From Pantoea conspicua (GTDB lineage: Bacteria; Pseudomonadota; Gammaproteobacteria; Enterobacterales; Enterobacteriaceae): a stretch of DNA of 64,000 nucleotides. The notes below the pieces were generated by a model, which ran no database searches, was not told where the DNA came from, and was given only the letters and a program-made list of their open reading frames with translations. The translations under genes and the position numbers were made by a program. This document shows, in pieces, positions 11,410-21,318 of this stretch. The stretch is taken from assembly GCF_002095315.1 (NCBI RefSeq), contig NZ_MLFN01000128.1, positions 179,575-243,574 of the forward strand, given 5' to 3'. How positions within the stretch are numbered: position 1 is the first letter of the stretch; each line of letters begins with the position of its first letter.

Positions 11410-12657
11410 TGCGGACTCTTCCGTTTGCGTCGGCGCAGGCGGTTGATAACGGCGCAAACGCGCCATCAGTAACCACATCACCACACCCAGCACGGTGGCA
11501 GCCAGGCCCAACAGGCCTGCCGCCTGCTGCGGCAGCAGCAGTGAACCCATCGCGCCAATCATCGCCGCGCCAATCGCATCGCCGGTAACATTTTGTGCCG
11601 TCCACAGGCTGTTGATCCGCCCAAGCAGCGCATCCGGGGTCAGCGTCTGGATCAGGGCATATTGCACCAGGCTGTTGATGGCGCTGAAATAGCCAAACAC
11701 GGCGAGACAGACCAGGCTCAGGCTGAACCACGGCATCAGGCTGAACAGGCCCAGGGCAATAAAAGCGGCAATGGCGCTGGCCAGAATCAGGCGGCCCGGC
11801 TGCGGTGACTGCGCCAGCCGGCCGCTGGTTAAGGCCCCGAACGCGGCCCCGAGCGGCACGGCGGCATACATCAGCCCCAGCTGCTCCAGCCCAACTTGCC
11901 AGTGCGGTGCCAGCGCCGGATAGAGTACGCGCACCGCACTGGCTAAGGTCACCAGCGCGCCGACCAGCGCCGCCATACCCACTATCGGGCTGGCAAACAG
12001 AAAACCAATTCCCCCCGATAACGCTTTCAGTGGATGCTCACGCCGTTGTGGCGGTGGGGCAAGCGTCGGCAGGCGCAGCAGGGTGAGTACCGTCAGTAAG
12101 GTACCAAGCGCCGCCAGTCCATAGTTCCAGGCGACGCCGCCGTGGGCAATGACCAGTCCGGCAATTGCCGGTGACAGAATGGCACCAAAGCGCACCGTCA
12201 GCATGGTGATCGCGCCCGCTTTCATAATATTTTCACGGCCCACCAGCGCTGGCGTAGCGGCCAGCAGCGCGGTGACACCGATGGCACCAAAAAAGCCATC
12301 CCACAGGCCCAGCACAAACACCGCGATCACCGAGGGAACAGGCAGCAGTGCATTAACGCACAGGGCGATAAACCCAAGGCCGCAGGTTGAACGGGCAAAC
12401 AGGATCAGGCGCCGGCGCTCATAGCGATCGGCCAGTACGCCACCGGTCAGCAGGCCAATAAACATGCCGGCTCCGGCCAGCGTCACCGCCAGACCCACCA
12501 GCAACGGCGATTGGGTTAACTGTTGAATCTGTACCGGCACGGCGACCGCCAGCATACCGAGCGCGACAATCGAGATGAAGCGAGCAATAAACACGGCGCG
12601 AAAAGCGGGATGGGTTTTCAGCAGGCTGAGATCGATAAAGTGGGAGGGTTTGTTCAT
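11404..12657 (-). CDS. entS: enterobactin exporter EntS (MFS)
   Basis: Major-facilitator permease that exports enterobactin across the inner membrane. The product is 417 residues with about 12 hydrophobic helices. It opens [20 protein letters not shown], very close to E. coli EntS, with [12 protein letters not shown] between helices 2 and 3 and [20 protein letters not shown] late in the protein. ATG 12657 is chosen; a GTG at 12675 extends the frame. It sits between fepB and fepD, divergent from fepD, as in E. coli. Confidence 0.94.
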   Translation of the reverse strand: MNKPSHFIDLSLLKTHPAFRAVFIARFISIVALGMLAVAVPVQIQQLTQSPLLVGLAVTLAGAGMFIGLLTGGVLADRYERRRLILFARSTCGLGFIALCVNALLPVPSVIAVFVLGLWDGFFGAIGVTALLAATPALVGRENIMKAGAITMLTVRFGAILSPAIAGLVIAHGGVAWNYGLAALGTLLTVLTLLRLPTLAPPPQRREHPLKALSGGIGFLFASPIVGMAALVGALVTLASAVRVLYPALAPHWQVGLEQLGLMYAAVPLGAAFGALTSGRLAQSPQPGRLILASAIAAFIALGLFSLMPWFSLSLVCLAVFGYFSAINSLVQYALIQTLTPDALLGRINSLWTAQNVTGDAIGAAMIGAMGSLLLPQQAAGLLGLAATVLGVVMWLLMARLRRYQPPAPTQTEESAL

Positions 12658-12734
12658 AACGTCGCCTTTTTGCACCCATTTTCCTCATCATTGAGTTTGC
12701 GAGTCATGGTAACATACAAAAAATGTGTAATAAC

Positions 12735-12753
12735 GATAACAAGTATCATTATC
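12735..12753. promoter_or_regulatory. Fur box in the entS-fepD divergent promoter
   Basis: GATAACAAGTATCATTATC matches the 19-base Fur consensus at 15 positions, with the whole right half conserved. It lies 78 bases upstream of entS and 50 bases upstream of fepD. Confidence 0.75.
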
Positions 12754-12802
12754 ATAATGGTTTCTATCCCGATGCCATTGAATCCGTAAAGGTTTAACTG
12801 TG

Positions 12803-13793
12803 ATGCGTCAATTCCGTGTAATAGCAGGCTCAGGGATGCTGCTGTTGCTGCTCCTCGCGCTCAGCCTGATGCTGGGTGCCAAATCCATTGCCTTCCATGA
12901 TGTCACCCAGGCGTTGCTGACCCGCTGCTCCAGCGCTGACTGCATCATTGTGCGTGACGCCCGACTGCCGCGTACCCTGGCCGGGCTGCTGGCGGGCGCA
13001 GGTCTTGGCGTGGCGGGCGCACTGATGCAAAGCCTGACGCGAAACCCGCTGGCCGATCCCGGCATTCTGGGGATTAATGCCGGGGCCGGCTTCGCGGTGG
13101 TGCTGGGCATTGCGCTGTTCGGTGCCGATTCCCCGGCTGACTGGCTCGGTTTTGCCTTTGTCGGCGCGCTACTGGCATCGTTGCTGGTGGCGCTGACTGG
13201 CGCGATCGGTGGCGGACGGGTCAATCCGGTGCGGCTGACGCTGGCCGGGGTCGCGCTGGGCGCGGTGCTGGAAGGCTTAACCTCCGGCTTATCGCTGCTG
13301 AATCCTGACATCTATGACCATCTGCGTTTCTGGCACAGCGGTTCGCTGGATATCCGCAATTTTGCCATTCTGCGCACGACGTTTCCTGCGGTGGCGGTCG
13401 GCTCTCTGCTGGCGCTGCTGCTGGCGCGGTCGCTTAACAGCCTCAGCATGGGGGGGTGACATGGCGACGGCGCTGGGTACCCGCGTTGTCCGCACCCAGC
13501 TGACCGGGCTGCTGGCGATTGCGTTGCTGAGCGGGGCCGCCACCGCCGCGGTAGGTCCGATTGCCTTTGTCGGATTAATGACGCCGCATCTGGCACGCTG
13601 GCTGCTTGGCAACGATCATCGCTGGATGCTGCCTGGCACCCTTGTTATCACGCCCTGTCTGCTGCTGGCCGCCGATATTCTCGGCCGGGTGCTGGTGCCG
13701 GGCGAGCTACGTGTGTCGATTGTGACGGCGATTCTCGGCGCGCCGATGCTGATTGTGCTGGTGCGCCGCAAGGCTGGCAGAGGTGCGGTATGA
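12803..13793 (+). pseudogene. fepD: ferric enterobactin permease FepD, frameshifted
   Basis: FepD is one of two FecCD-type inner-membrane permease subunits for ferric enterobactin. The first part (to 13459) carries ARLPRTLAGLLAGAGLGVAGALMQ and RNPLADPGILGINAGA. The second part (WGGDMATALGTRV onward) holds VGPIAFVGLMTPHLARW and the C-terminus. They join only if the run of seven G at 13449-13455 is read as six, restoring SLNSLSMGGDMATALG as in the family. As read, a stop follows SMGG after about 218 residues, losing the last third including the coupling region for FepC. Start: ATG 12803 (or GTG 12800). The end overlaps fepG as TATGA. Confidence 0.88.
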
Positions 13794-14770
13794 AACGCGC
13801 CGCACTCAATGGCACCTGGCTGCTGCTGGCCTGTCTGGCGCTGGCCTTCCTCGGCGTGACGCGCGGCACCCTGCCGATCTCGTCGGCACAGCTATGGCAG
13901 GTGATCAACGGTGAGGCGGCACGCAATATTCAGCTGATCGTGCTGGAATGGCGTCTGCCGCGGGTGATGATGGCGCTGCTGATTGGTGCTGCGCTGGGTG
14001 TCAGCGGCGCCATTTTCCAGTCGCTGCTGCGCAACCCGCTCGGCAGCCCGGACATCCTGGGTTTTAACACCGGGGCTTACAGCGGGGTGCTGGTGGCGCT
14101 GGTGCTGTTTCAGCAGAATATGGAAGGCATGACGCTGGCGGCACTGACTGGCGGCTTGCTGACCGCGGGCGTGGTCTGGCTGTTTAGCTGGCGCAACGGT
14201 GTAGATACCTTCCGGTTGATTATGGTGGGTATCAGCGTGCGGGCATTGCTGATGGCGCTGAATAGCTGGCTGATCATCAGCGCTTCACTGGAAGCGGCAT
14301 TGAGCGCCGGATTGTGGAGCGCTGGCTCGCTGAACGGTATCAGCTGGGCGAAAACCACGCCGGTGATCAGCGTGCTGCTGCTGGCGCTGCTGGCGACGTC
14401 GCTGCTGGCGCGGCGCATGCGGCTGCTGGAGATGGGCGATGATACCGCCTGCGCGCTGGGCGTACCGGTTGAGCGCAGTCGTATTTTGCTGATGCTGGTC
14501 GGGGTGATCCTGACGGCGGCGTCAACCGCGCTGGTCGGGCCGATTTCGTTTATCGCCCTGCTGGCACCGCAGATCGCCCGCCGGCTGTGTGGCGGCATCA
14601 AAGGTGCCTTGCCGCTGGCGGCGCTGTGCGGCGCGCTGCTGCTCACCGCCGCTGACTACGCCGCGCAGCACTTTTTCCTGCCCTATCAGCTGCCGGTTGG
14701 CGTCATCACGGTCAGCCTGGGCGGACTTTATCTGATTGCTCTACTGGTGCGGGAGGCGCGACGCCAATGA
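13790..14770 (+). CDS. fepG: ferric enterobactin permease FepG
   Basis: Second FecCD-family permease subunit. The 326-residue product has about nine hydrophobic helices, LEWRLPRVMMALLIGAALGV and RNPLGSPDILGFNTGA near the N-terminus, and GPISFIALLAPQIARRL, the conserved segment next to the ATPase-coupling loop. It is intact. Its ATG overlaps the fepD stop, and its stop overlaps the fepC start as ATGA, so the three are translationally coupled. Confidence 0.95.
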   Translation: MKRAALNGTWLLLACLALAFLGVTRGTLPISSAQLWQVINGEAARNIQLIVLEWRLPRVMMALLIGAALGVSGAIFQSLLRNPLGSPDILGFNTGAYSGVLVALVLFQQNMEGMTLAALTGGLLTAGVVWLFSWRNGVDTFRLIMVGISVRALLMALNSWLIISASLEAALSAGLWSAGSLNGISWAKTTPVISVLLLALLATSLLARRMRLLEMGDDTACALGVPVERSRILLMLVGVILTAASTALVGPISFIALLAPQIARRLCGGIKGALPLAALCGALLLTAADYAAQHFFLPYQLPVGVITVSLGGLYLIALLVREARRQ

Positions 14771-15563
14771 CAGTGACAACACGTTTGCAGGGCGATGCGC
14801 TGACGCTCGGTTATGACAAAAAATCGTGGCGGAGAACCTGTCGATCACCATCCCTGACGGGGAACTGACGGTGATTATTGGCCCCAATGCCTGCGGGAAA
14901 TCGACGCTATTGCGCACCCTGAGCCGGCTGGCCGCGCCGTTACGGGGTGAGGTGCTGCTGGATGGCAATGCCATCACCCACTACTCCACCAAAGAGGTGG
15001 CGCGCCGGCTCGGGCTGCTGCCGCAAAGCTCGAATGCGCCTGCCGGTATCAGCGTCAGTGAACTGGTGGCGCGCGGGCGTTATCCGCATCAGCCGCTGTT
15101 TGGCCGCTGGCGTCAGGAAGATGAGGCGGCGGTGCAGCAGGCGATGCTGGCGACCGGCGTTGCCGACCTGGCACAGCAGCCGGTCGATACGCTGTCCGGC
15201 GGTCAGCGGCAGCGGGTCTGGATTGCGATGGTGCTGGCGCAGCAAACCCCGCTGCTGTTGCTGGATGAACCGACCACCTGGCTGGATATCGCTCATCAGA
15301 TTGAGCTGCTGGAACTCATGCAGGATCTTAATCAGCAGCATGGCCGTACGCTGGTGGTGGTACTGCATGACCTTAATCAGGCGTGCCGCTATGCCAGCCA
15401 TTTGATCGCCATGCGTGATGGAGAGATTATTGCGGAAGGCAAACCGGCCGACATCGTGACGCCGGCGCTGATTGAGGCCATTTACGGCCTGCGCTGCATG
15501 ATTGTTGACGATCCGGTGGCGCATACCCCGATGATAGTGCCGCTGGGACGTGCAGCCCGCTGA
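14767..15563 (+). pseudogene. fepC: ferric enterobactin ABC ATPase FepC, frameshifted near N-terminus
   Basis: ATPase of the FepBDGC importer. The natural start is ATG 14767, overlapping the fepG stop, and it gives MTVTTRLQGDALTLGYDKK. At a run of six A (14818-14823) one base is missing: seven would give KKIVAENLSI and restore the family frame. From GTG 14826 the rest is open (245 residues) with Walker A GPNACGKST, signature LSGGQRQR, Walker B LLLLDEPT and the H-loop HDLNQA. Internal initiation at that GTG has no visible ribosome site and would lose the first strand, so activity as read is doubtful. Confidence 0.87.
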
Positions 15564-15616
15564 TCCCGCCTTCAGCCGCCGGGAAGGCGCGCAGCAGTAA
15601 GCCGCGCACCGACAGA

Positions 15617-18600
15617 TTAAAACGCGGACAGCAACTGCTGCAGACGTGGCCCAATCTGCTCAAACATCCGCGGCGAAATGATCTCGACGTGGGCGCAATC
15701 CAGCGGCCATATCTCCAGTTGGGCAACGTAAGGCGACCAGGCACGGCGGGCATCCTGACCGGGCTGCTGCGTCTGCTCCGCCAGGAACAGAGTGGCACGA
15801 CCGTTAAAGCGCGCGCTGCGGGCGGTAGCCAGCAGTCGCACCGAGCTGGCGTAGTTGGCTTCGATGGTGGTAAACAGCGCCTCCATCCCTTCACCTGCCT
15901 GCTGGCGTTGCGCGGCGATAAACTGTTCGCGCTCCCGGTTAACCTCTTCCAGTACCGCCGGGTCCAGCACGTTCTCCCCACGCTTTTCATCCCAGTTCTG
16001 CGTCTCTGGCGGCCAGGTGTCCAGCAGACCGAGGAAAGCAACGGTTTCACCTGCCGCTTCCAGCCGCGCCGCGATACCCTGCGCCAGCGTTCCGCCCAGC
16101 GAATAGCCGAGGAAATAGTAAGGACCGTGCGGCTGCTGCTGACGAATCGTTGCCAGGTGCGCGTCACACACCGCATCGAGATGCTGTGCCTGGTTGAGCG
16201 GACTGGCGAGGTCTGGCGATTGAATGCCAAGCAGCGACCAGCGCGCATCGAGATAACGTTGCAGCACGCTGAACTGCCAGGCAAAACCGGAGGCCGGATG
16301 GAAACAGAACAGCGTCGGCCCGTTGCCGCGCCGCAGCGGCAGCACCGCTTCAAAGCCGGCCCGGCTGGCCTCAGCCGGTTCACCGCTCAGCAAGGCCGCC
16401 AGTTTTTCCACCGTGGAGGCGACCATAATCTGGCCGACCGAAACCGGCTGATTAAGATGATGGCGCAACTGTGCCGCCAGCCGCATCGCCAGTAACGAGT
16501 GGCCGCCGAGGGCGAAGAAATCATCCTGGGCGCTGACCGACTCCCGTTCCAGCAGGGTGGCGAACGCCTGCGCCAGCGTGGTTTCCAGACCCGGAAGCGG
16601 GGCACGACCGGCTTCTGCTACCTGCGTTTGCGGCAGCGGCAGCGCTTTACGATCCAGTTTGCCGTTGCTGCTGAGCGGTAATGCGGCCAGCTGGACAATG
16701 GCGACCGGCACCATATGTGCCGGTAACTGCATCGCCAGTGTCTGCCGCATCGCTGCGGCATCAATCGGCTGATCCGCCACCACATAGCCCACCAGCTGGC
16801 GGGCATCACCCTGCTGATCGTCTCTGCCGCCCAGCACCCGTGCGTGCGTTACCGCCTGCACCACGCCGGGCAGGGCCGCCAGCGCGTGATCAATTTCATT
16901 CAGTTCAATGCGCTGGCCGCGAATTTTGAGCTGGTCATCGCTGCGGCCGAGGTATTCAACGGCACCGTTATTCAGCCAGCGTGCGACATCACCGGTGCGA
17001 TACATCCGGCTGCCGTCGCCATACGGATCAGCGACAAAGCGGCTGGCGGTCAGGTCGGGACGGTCCAGATAACCGTGCGCCAGCTGCACGCCGGTCAGAT
17101 AGAGATCGCCGGCCACGCCAGGCGGCACCGGTTGCAGACGGGCATCCAGAATCCGTAAGCCGGTATTCCAGACCGGGTAGCCAATTGGCACGCTGGCACC
17201 CTCAACCGCCGCCAGTCCGGCACCCGATGCCGGGTAGTAGCTGACATCCACCGCTGCTTCGGTCGGACCGTAGAGATTGTGCAGGGCGATCTGGGTCAGC
17301 GTTTGCCACTGACGTGACAGATCGGCCGGTAACGCTTCGCCGCTGCAGAACACCTGGCGCAGCGTCGCGCAGCGCGCTACGGCATCATCATCCTGCAGCG
17401 TGGCGACAAAGGCAGCCAGCATCGATGGAACAAAATGGGTCGTCGTAACGCGATAGCGGGTGAAGAGCTGTTGCAGCGCCTCCGGATCGCGATGTGCATC
17501 TGGCGGGGCCATTACCAGCTGTGCGCCAGTCATTAGTGGCCAGAAGAATTCCCACACCGACACGTCGAAGCTGCTCGGGGTTTTCTGCAACACCACATCA
17601 TCATTGCCGAGCGGATAGTGATCCTGCATCCACAGCAGGCGGTTGACGATCGCCTGATGGCTGACCAGCACCCCTTTTGGCCGACCGGTGGAGCCGGAGG
17701 TGTAGATAAGATAAGCGCCATCCTGCGGACGCGGCTGCTGACCGATTGCCGTCCGGACCGGGGTAAGCAGCGCGTCGTAAAACAGTGGCGTGACCGGTGA
17801 AAGGGCCGCCAGTCGGCCAGCCAGTTCACGGCAGGTGATCAGGGTTTTCGGTGCGGCATCTTCCAGCATCATCTGCAGGCGGTCGTCGGGATAGCCGGTG
17901 TCGAGCGGCAGATAAGTGGCGCCCGCGCTGACAATGGCCTGCAGCGCCAGCGACAGGAAGATCGAGCGCGGCAGCGCGACGGCAACGATATCGCCCGCTG
18001 CCACGCCCTGCGCAATCAGCTGCTGCGCCAGCGCCGCCACCTGCTGCTGCATCTGTTGATAATTGAGCTGATGCGCCTCATCCGCCAGCGCCGGTGCCAG
18101 CGGGGTACGCTGTGCCTGGCTGAGCAGCAGGCTACTCAGCGTCTCCGCCGGCAGCGGCATCGTCGTGTTATTGAGGGTCGCTAACTGCTGATGTTCAGCG
18201 GGCGTCAGCATATCCAGTTCGCCGCACGGAGAGTCGGGACTGGCGGCCAGCTGTGACAGCATCAACGCAAAACGGCTGGCATGTTGTTTCAGGGTCGCTT
18301 CGCGGTAGCGCTCTGCGTTTGCCAGCAGCTCCAGCGTCAGGTCGCCCTGTTCACTGAGGTAGATGGCAATTTCCAGATCGCGTACCGGACCAGAGGCGAG
18401 TTGATGGGTCACGCCTTCAATACCCGCAAAATCGAGCTGATAATCGAACATCTTGAGGTTGATGACCGGTCCGTAGAGCGGATCGCTGTCACCGGAGCGG
18501 CCAAGATCACGCTGCACCTGCTCGGCATCGTAGCGCTGATGACGACGCATTTTTTTTATTTCGCCCGCCAGTTGCGCAGCCAGCACGCTGAGCGGCTGGG

Positions 18601-19543
18601 CCGGATCGCTGCGCACCGCCATCGGCAGCACATTGATCACCGGACCGGTGGCGCACAGTGCGGCGGAACCGATGCGGCGCATAAAGATGAAACCTGCCGC
18701 AAAGTCATTTTGTCCGGTAAGGCGCGCCAGCCAGAGTGAGACCAGCGCAATCGCGGTGTCCGCCGCGCTGAGCTGCTGCTGTCGGGTATGCGTCAGCAAC
18801 GTCTGAAATGCGCTGCGATCCAGCGCAAAGGTATGTCGCAGCAGATCGGTAGTGGCGCTCTGACCGGCCAGCGGCAGATCGGACAGCGAGGCGGGCGCGG
18901 GGAGCTGCGCGCCTTTTTCGCGCCAGAACTGCGCATCACGCTGCCAGCCGGTGGATTGCTGATAACGCTGGTACTCGTCAACCACCTCCCTGAACGGGGT
19001 AAAGGGCGTCGGCCCCGGCGCTTCATCGCGTAGCCAGGCGCTGTAGAGATTGGCGATACGGCGGGTCAGTGCGGTAAAACTGAAGCCATCGACCACCAGA
19101 TGGTGATAACGCTGATACCAGTACCAGTGATCGTCACTTAATCGCAGCAGGCTGTGATGATAAAGCGGCGCGCCGCTCACCACCCGCAGGTCACCGGACA
19201 TATCCTGCTGCATCAGCGCGCGAGCCGCAGCTGCGGGATCGGCTGAATTGCGCAGGTCAATCATCTGCGGCTCAGCAAAGCGCTGCGGCGCAGGCCACTG
19301 CAGTGGTTCGCCATCCTGCTCGCCAAACGCCATATTCAGCGTGTCCGCTTCCTGCATTCCGGCAACAATGGCTTTGGCCAGCAGCGCGCTGTTGATCGCC
19401 CCGCGCAGCTCGACGAAGTGCGCGACCGCATAGGCATTGGCGTGCGGAGATAGCTGGTCTGCCATCCAGATGCCGGGCTGAGCGGCCACCAGCGGCAGTG
19501 TAGTCTGGTCGGTCAGATTCGGGTTCGTGGTGATCTCAGACAT
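15617..19543 (-). CDS. entF: enterobactin synthase NRPS EntF
   Basis: Single-module non-ribosomal peptide synthetase: activates serine, condenses it with DHB from EntB, and cyclises three DHB-Ser units. The product is 1308 residues (E. coli 1293). Order of domains: condensation (HHLVVDG near residue 145), adenylation (YTSGSTGRPKG near 610), peptidyl carrier (LGGHSLLA near 1013) and thioesterase (GYSLGG near 1146, catalytic Ser). The start at 19543 overlaps the ybdZ end by 8 bases and avoids a 14-codon extension. It is intact, including across an eight-T run at 18550-18557. The carrier Ser needs a phosphopantetheinyl transferase, and no entD is nearby. Confidence 0.96.
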   Translation of the reverse strand: MSEITTNPNLTDQTTLPLVAAQPGIWMADQLSPHANAYAVAHFVELRGAINSALLAKAIVAGMQEADTLNMAFGEQDGEPLQWPAPQRFAEPQMIDLRNSADPAAAARALMQQDMSGDLRVVSGAPLYHHSLLRLSDDHWYWYQRYHHLVVDGFSFTALTRRIANLYSAWLRDEAPGPTPFTPFREVVDEYQRYQQSTGWQRDAQFWREKGAQLPAPASLSDLPLAGQSATTDLLRHTFALDRSAFQTLLTHTRQQQLSAADTAIALVSLWLARLTGQNDFAAGFIFMRRIGSAALCATGPVINVLPMAVRSDPAQPLSVLAAQLAGEIKKMRRHQRYDAEQVQRDLGRSGDSDPLYGPVINLKMFDYQLDFAGIEGVTHQLASGPVRDLEIAIYLSEQGDLTLELLANAERYREATLKQHASRFALMLSQLAASPDSPCGELDMLTPAEHQQLATLNNTTMPLPAETLSSLLLSQAQRTPLAPALADEAHQLNYQQMQQQVAALAQQLIAQGVAAGDIVAVALPRSIFLSLALQAIVSAGATYLPLDTGYPDDRLQMMLEDAAPKTLITCRELAGRLAALSPVTPLFYDALLTPVRTAIGQQPRPQDGAYLIYTSGSTGRPKGVLVSHQAIVNRLLWMQDHYPLGNDDVVLQKTPSSFDVSVWEFFWPLMTGAQLVMAPPDAHRDPEALQQLFTRYRVTTTHFVPSMLAAFVATLQDDDAVARCATLRQVFCSGEALPADLSRQWQTLTQIALHNLYGPTEAAVDVSYYPASGAGLAAVEGASVPIGYPVWNTGLRILDARLQPVPPGVAGDLYLTGVQLAHGYLDRPDLTASRFVADPYGDGSRMYRTGDVARWLNNGAVEYLGRSDDQLKIRGQRIELNEIDHALAALPGVVQAVTHARVLGGRDDQQGDARQLVGYVVADQPIDAAAMRQTLAMQLPAHMVPVAIVQLAALPLSSNGKLDRKALPLPQTQVAEAGRAPLPGLETTLAQAFATLLERESVSAQDDFFALGGHSLLAMRLAAQLRHHLNQPVSVGQIMVASTVEKLAALLSGEPAEASRAGFEAVLPLRRGNGPTLFCFHPASGFAWQFSVLQRYLDARWSLLGIQSPDLASPLNQAQHLDAVCDAHLATIRQQQPHGPYYFLGYSLGGTLAQGIAARLEAAGETVAFLGLLDTWPPETQNWDEKRGENVLDPAVLEEVNREREQFIAAQRQQAGEGMEALFTTIEANYASSVRLLATARSARFNGRATLFLAEQTQQPGQDARRAWSPYVAQLEIWPLDCAHVEIISPRMFEQIGPRLQQLLSAF

Positions 19544-19745
19544 TGTCGCTCCCGCTGTTCGGGCGAATATCGTGCCAGTGTTCATTCAGCCAGCTCAGGC
19601 AAAGCGCCTGTGGCTGCGGCCCAAACACCGGCTGCCAGCCTGCCGGAATAGCACGGAAAGCGGGCCACAGGCTGTACTGCTGCTGATTATTGATCAGTAC
19701 GCGACATTGCTGCTGCGGATCGTCGAAGGGGTTGAGTTGTTGCAT
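19536..19745 (-). CDS. ybdZ: MbtH-like protein YbdZ
   Basis: A 69-residue MbtH-family chaperone that binds and activates the EntF adenylation domain. It has NPFDD near the N-terminus and the family Trp/Pro pattern SLWPAFRAIPAGWQ, and ends with WLNEHWHDIRP. ATG 19745 has AGGAG seven bases upstream; the longer open frame to 19925 is not coding in type. It lies between fes and entF, as in E. coli, and overlaps entF by 8 bases. Confidence 0.92.
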   Translation of the reverse strand: MQQLNPFDDPQQQCRVLINNQQQYSLWPAFRAIPAGWQPVFGPQPQALCLSWLNEHWHDIRPNSGSDNV

Positions 19746-19848
19746 ATCGGTCTCCTGCCCATGAAGTGCGGGCGAGATCTCGCCCTTATCCTGCACGCCG
19801 CGGCTGACCGCGATCGGCCTGCTGCGTGCAAAAGGGGAGATAAGCGAA

Positions 19849-21066
19849 TCAGGGGTATTGCCACATTGCTTTAAGTCCGGCCAGCAGGCCGCCGCGCCAG
19901 CACAGCGCGTCGTGTCCCCCTTCAACCGGGTGATAGCTGACCTGATGTCCGGCCACGATTAAATCACGCTCAAGCTGTTGATTCGCTGCCAGAATCAGCC
20001 GCTCTCGCCGTCCTGCTTCGAGGTAAAAGCGGCGCGGCGGTGCCTGCAGCAAACCTTGTTGTAATTGTTGCGGTAACCAGCCGTTGGGGTTACCGCGTTC
20101 CGGCCACCAGAAGGAGCCGGAAAGGCTGATGGCGGCACCAAAGGTCTCTGGCCAGTTTAAGGTGGCGTAGGCTGCGGAGAGTCCACCAAAACTCTGTCCC
20201 GCCACCAGCGTGCTGCCGTCCTGCATCCGGCAGGGAACAGCCTGCTGAACCAGCGGCAGGAGTTCATGCTGAACCGCCAGCCAGAAATCGGGATTGCAGG
20301 GCAGTTCCCGGCTGCGGTGTTCGCGATCGATGATGTCGATCATCACGTAGACTGCCGGTGGCAGTTCACCTGCGGCGGTGAGCTGACGGAGTGGACCGGC
20401 AACCGGCATGGTCTGCGCCCAGAACTGACCATCCAGCAGTAACGCCAGCGGACGTTCGCCAGGTTGCTCATCGCCGCTACAGTAAACCCATACTCTACGC
20501 TGGTTGCCCAGCCGTTCGCTGCGCCACAACAGTGATTGCAGCGGAATATCTGCCGGATGGCCGCGATCAACATCGCGCCACAGCGACTGATCGGGCGCCA
20601 GCGGCAGATGCAGCGGTGAAACCGCCATCCCACGCCCTCCTGCCCAGCCGCGCAGTGGATTAAGCGGATCCGGCTGCGCCGAAGGGAATTTTTCCTGCCA
20701 CCATTGCCGCAGCGCCTGCATATCCGTCTGGCCGTCGAACCTCTCCGCCTGGCTATCGGGCATCAGGCAGTAACTGCCGCGCCACTCAGCGGGCAGAGTG
20801 GTTTGCCACCACCAGACATCGGTATGGGGAACGCGTATTAAGGAGGAGGGTGCAGCGGATTGATGGTGATCGGTCACGCCGGTGATATTGATCCAGACGT
20901 GACGCGTGGCTGAGTGTGACTCATCGCCGTGCGGATCACGCCAGAAGAAGGTGACCTGACAGGTTCCCTCATCACCGGGTTCAATCAGGGGAATGCCCTG
21001 TTGCTGCTGCTGTTGCCACCAGGCGTCACTGCCGGTCATTTCATTTAACCACGTCATACGCGCCAT
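19849..21066 (-). CDS. fes: enterochelin esterase Fes
   Basis: Cytoplasmic esterase that cleaves ferric enterobactin lactone to release iron. The product is 405 residues (E. coli about 400). An N-terminal Fes-specific domain with PHTDVWWWQTTLPAEWRGSY is followed by an alpha/beta hydrolase with GQSFGGLSA (nucleophile Ser) and GGHDALCW (His) near the C-terminus. The start could be ATG 21066 or the ATG three codons later. First gene of fes-ybdZ-entF, divergent from fepA with a Fur-box-like site between. Confidence 0.94.
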   Translation of the reverse strand: MARMTWLNEMTGSDAWWQQQQQQGIPLIEPGDEGTCQVTFFWRDPHGDESHSATRHVWINITGVTDHHQSAAPSSLIRVPHTDVWWWQTTLPAEWRGSYCLMPDSQAERFDGQTDMQALRQWWQEKFPSAQPDPLNPLRGWAGGRGMAVSPLHLPLAPDQSLWRDVDRGHPADIPLQSLLWRSERLGNQRRVWVYCSGDEQPGERPLALLLDGQFWAQTMPVAGPLRQLTAAGELPPAVYVMIDIIDREHRSRELPCNPDFWLAVQHELLPLVQQAVPCRMQDGSTLVAGQSFGGLSAAYATLNWPETFGAAISLSGSFWWPERGNPNGWLPQQLQQGLLQAPPRRFYLEAGRRERLILAANQQLERDLIVAGHQVSYHPVEGGHDALCWRGGLLAGLKAMWQYP

Positions 21067-21118
21067 CAGTTAATCACTGCACTTGATTAGGGTCTTGCAT
21101 GTTATGAATAATACTATT

Positions 21119-21137
21119 GATAATTATTTTCATTTGC
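21119..21137. promoter_or_regulatory. Fur box in the fes-fepA divergent promoter
   Basis: GATAATTATTTTCATTTGC matches the Fur consensus with a conserved left half and TCATT in the right half. It lies 52 bases upstream of fes and about 180 bases upstream of fepA, so fepA has a long leader. Confidence 0.65.
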
Positions 21138-21318
21138 AATAGGGTGTTTCCGCTCTACAGGGAGCGCGCGCATCCTCTCTGCCGTATCGGGCTTCAGACC
21201 AGGTGTAAGGTTGCCTGATATGGGTCCGCAGAGAACTGGAATGCGTTGCAGGCAAGGTACTTACCTTTTCACCGGCGCGCCGGCAGTGGCCTTTCGCTGG
21301 CAATCCAGGAATAAAAAA

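Noticed and set aside
13314..13793. A separate 159-codon gene inside fepD
   Set aside because: Its C-terminal part is clearly the end of FepD in the shifted frame. It is better explained by one extra G at 13449-13455.
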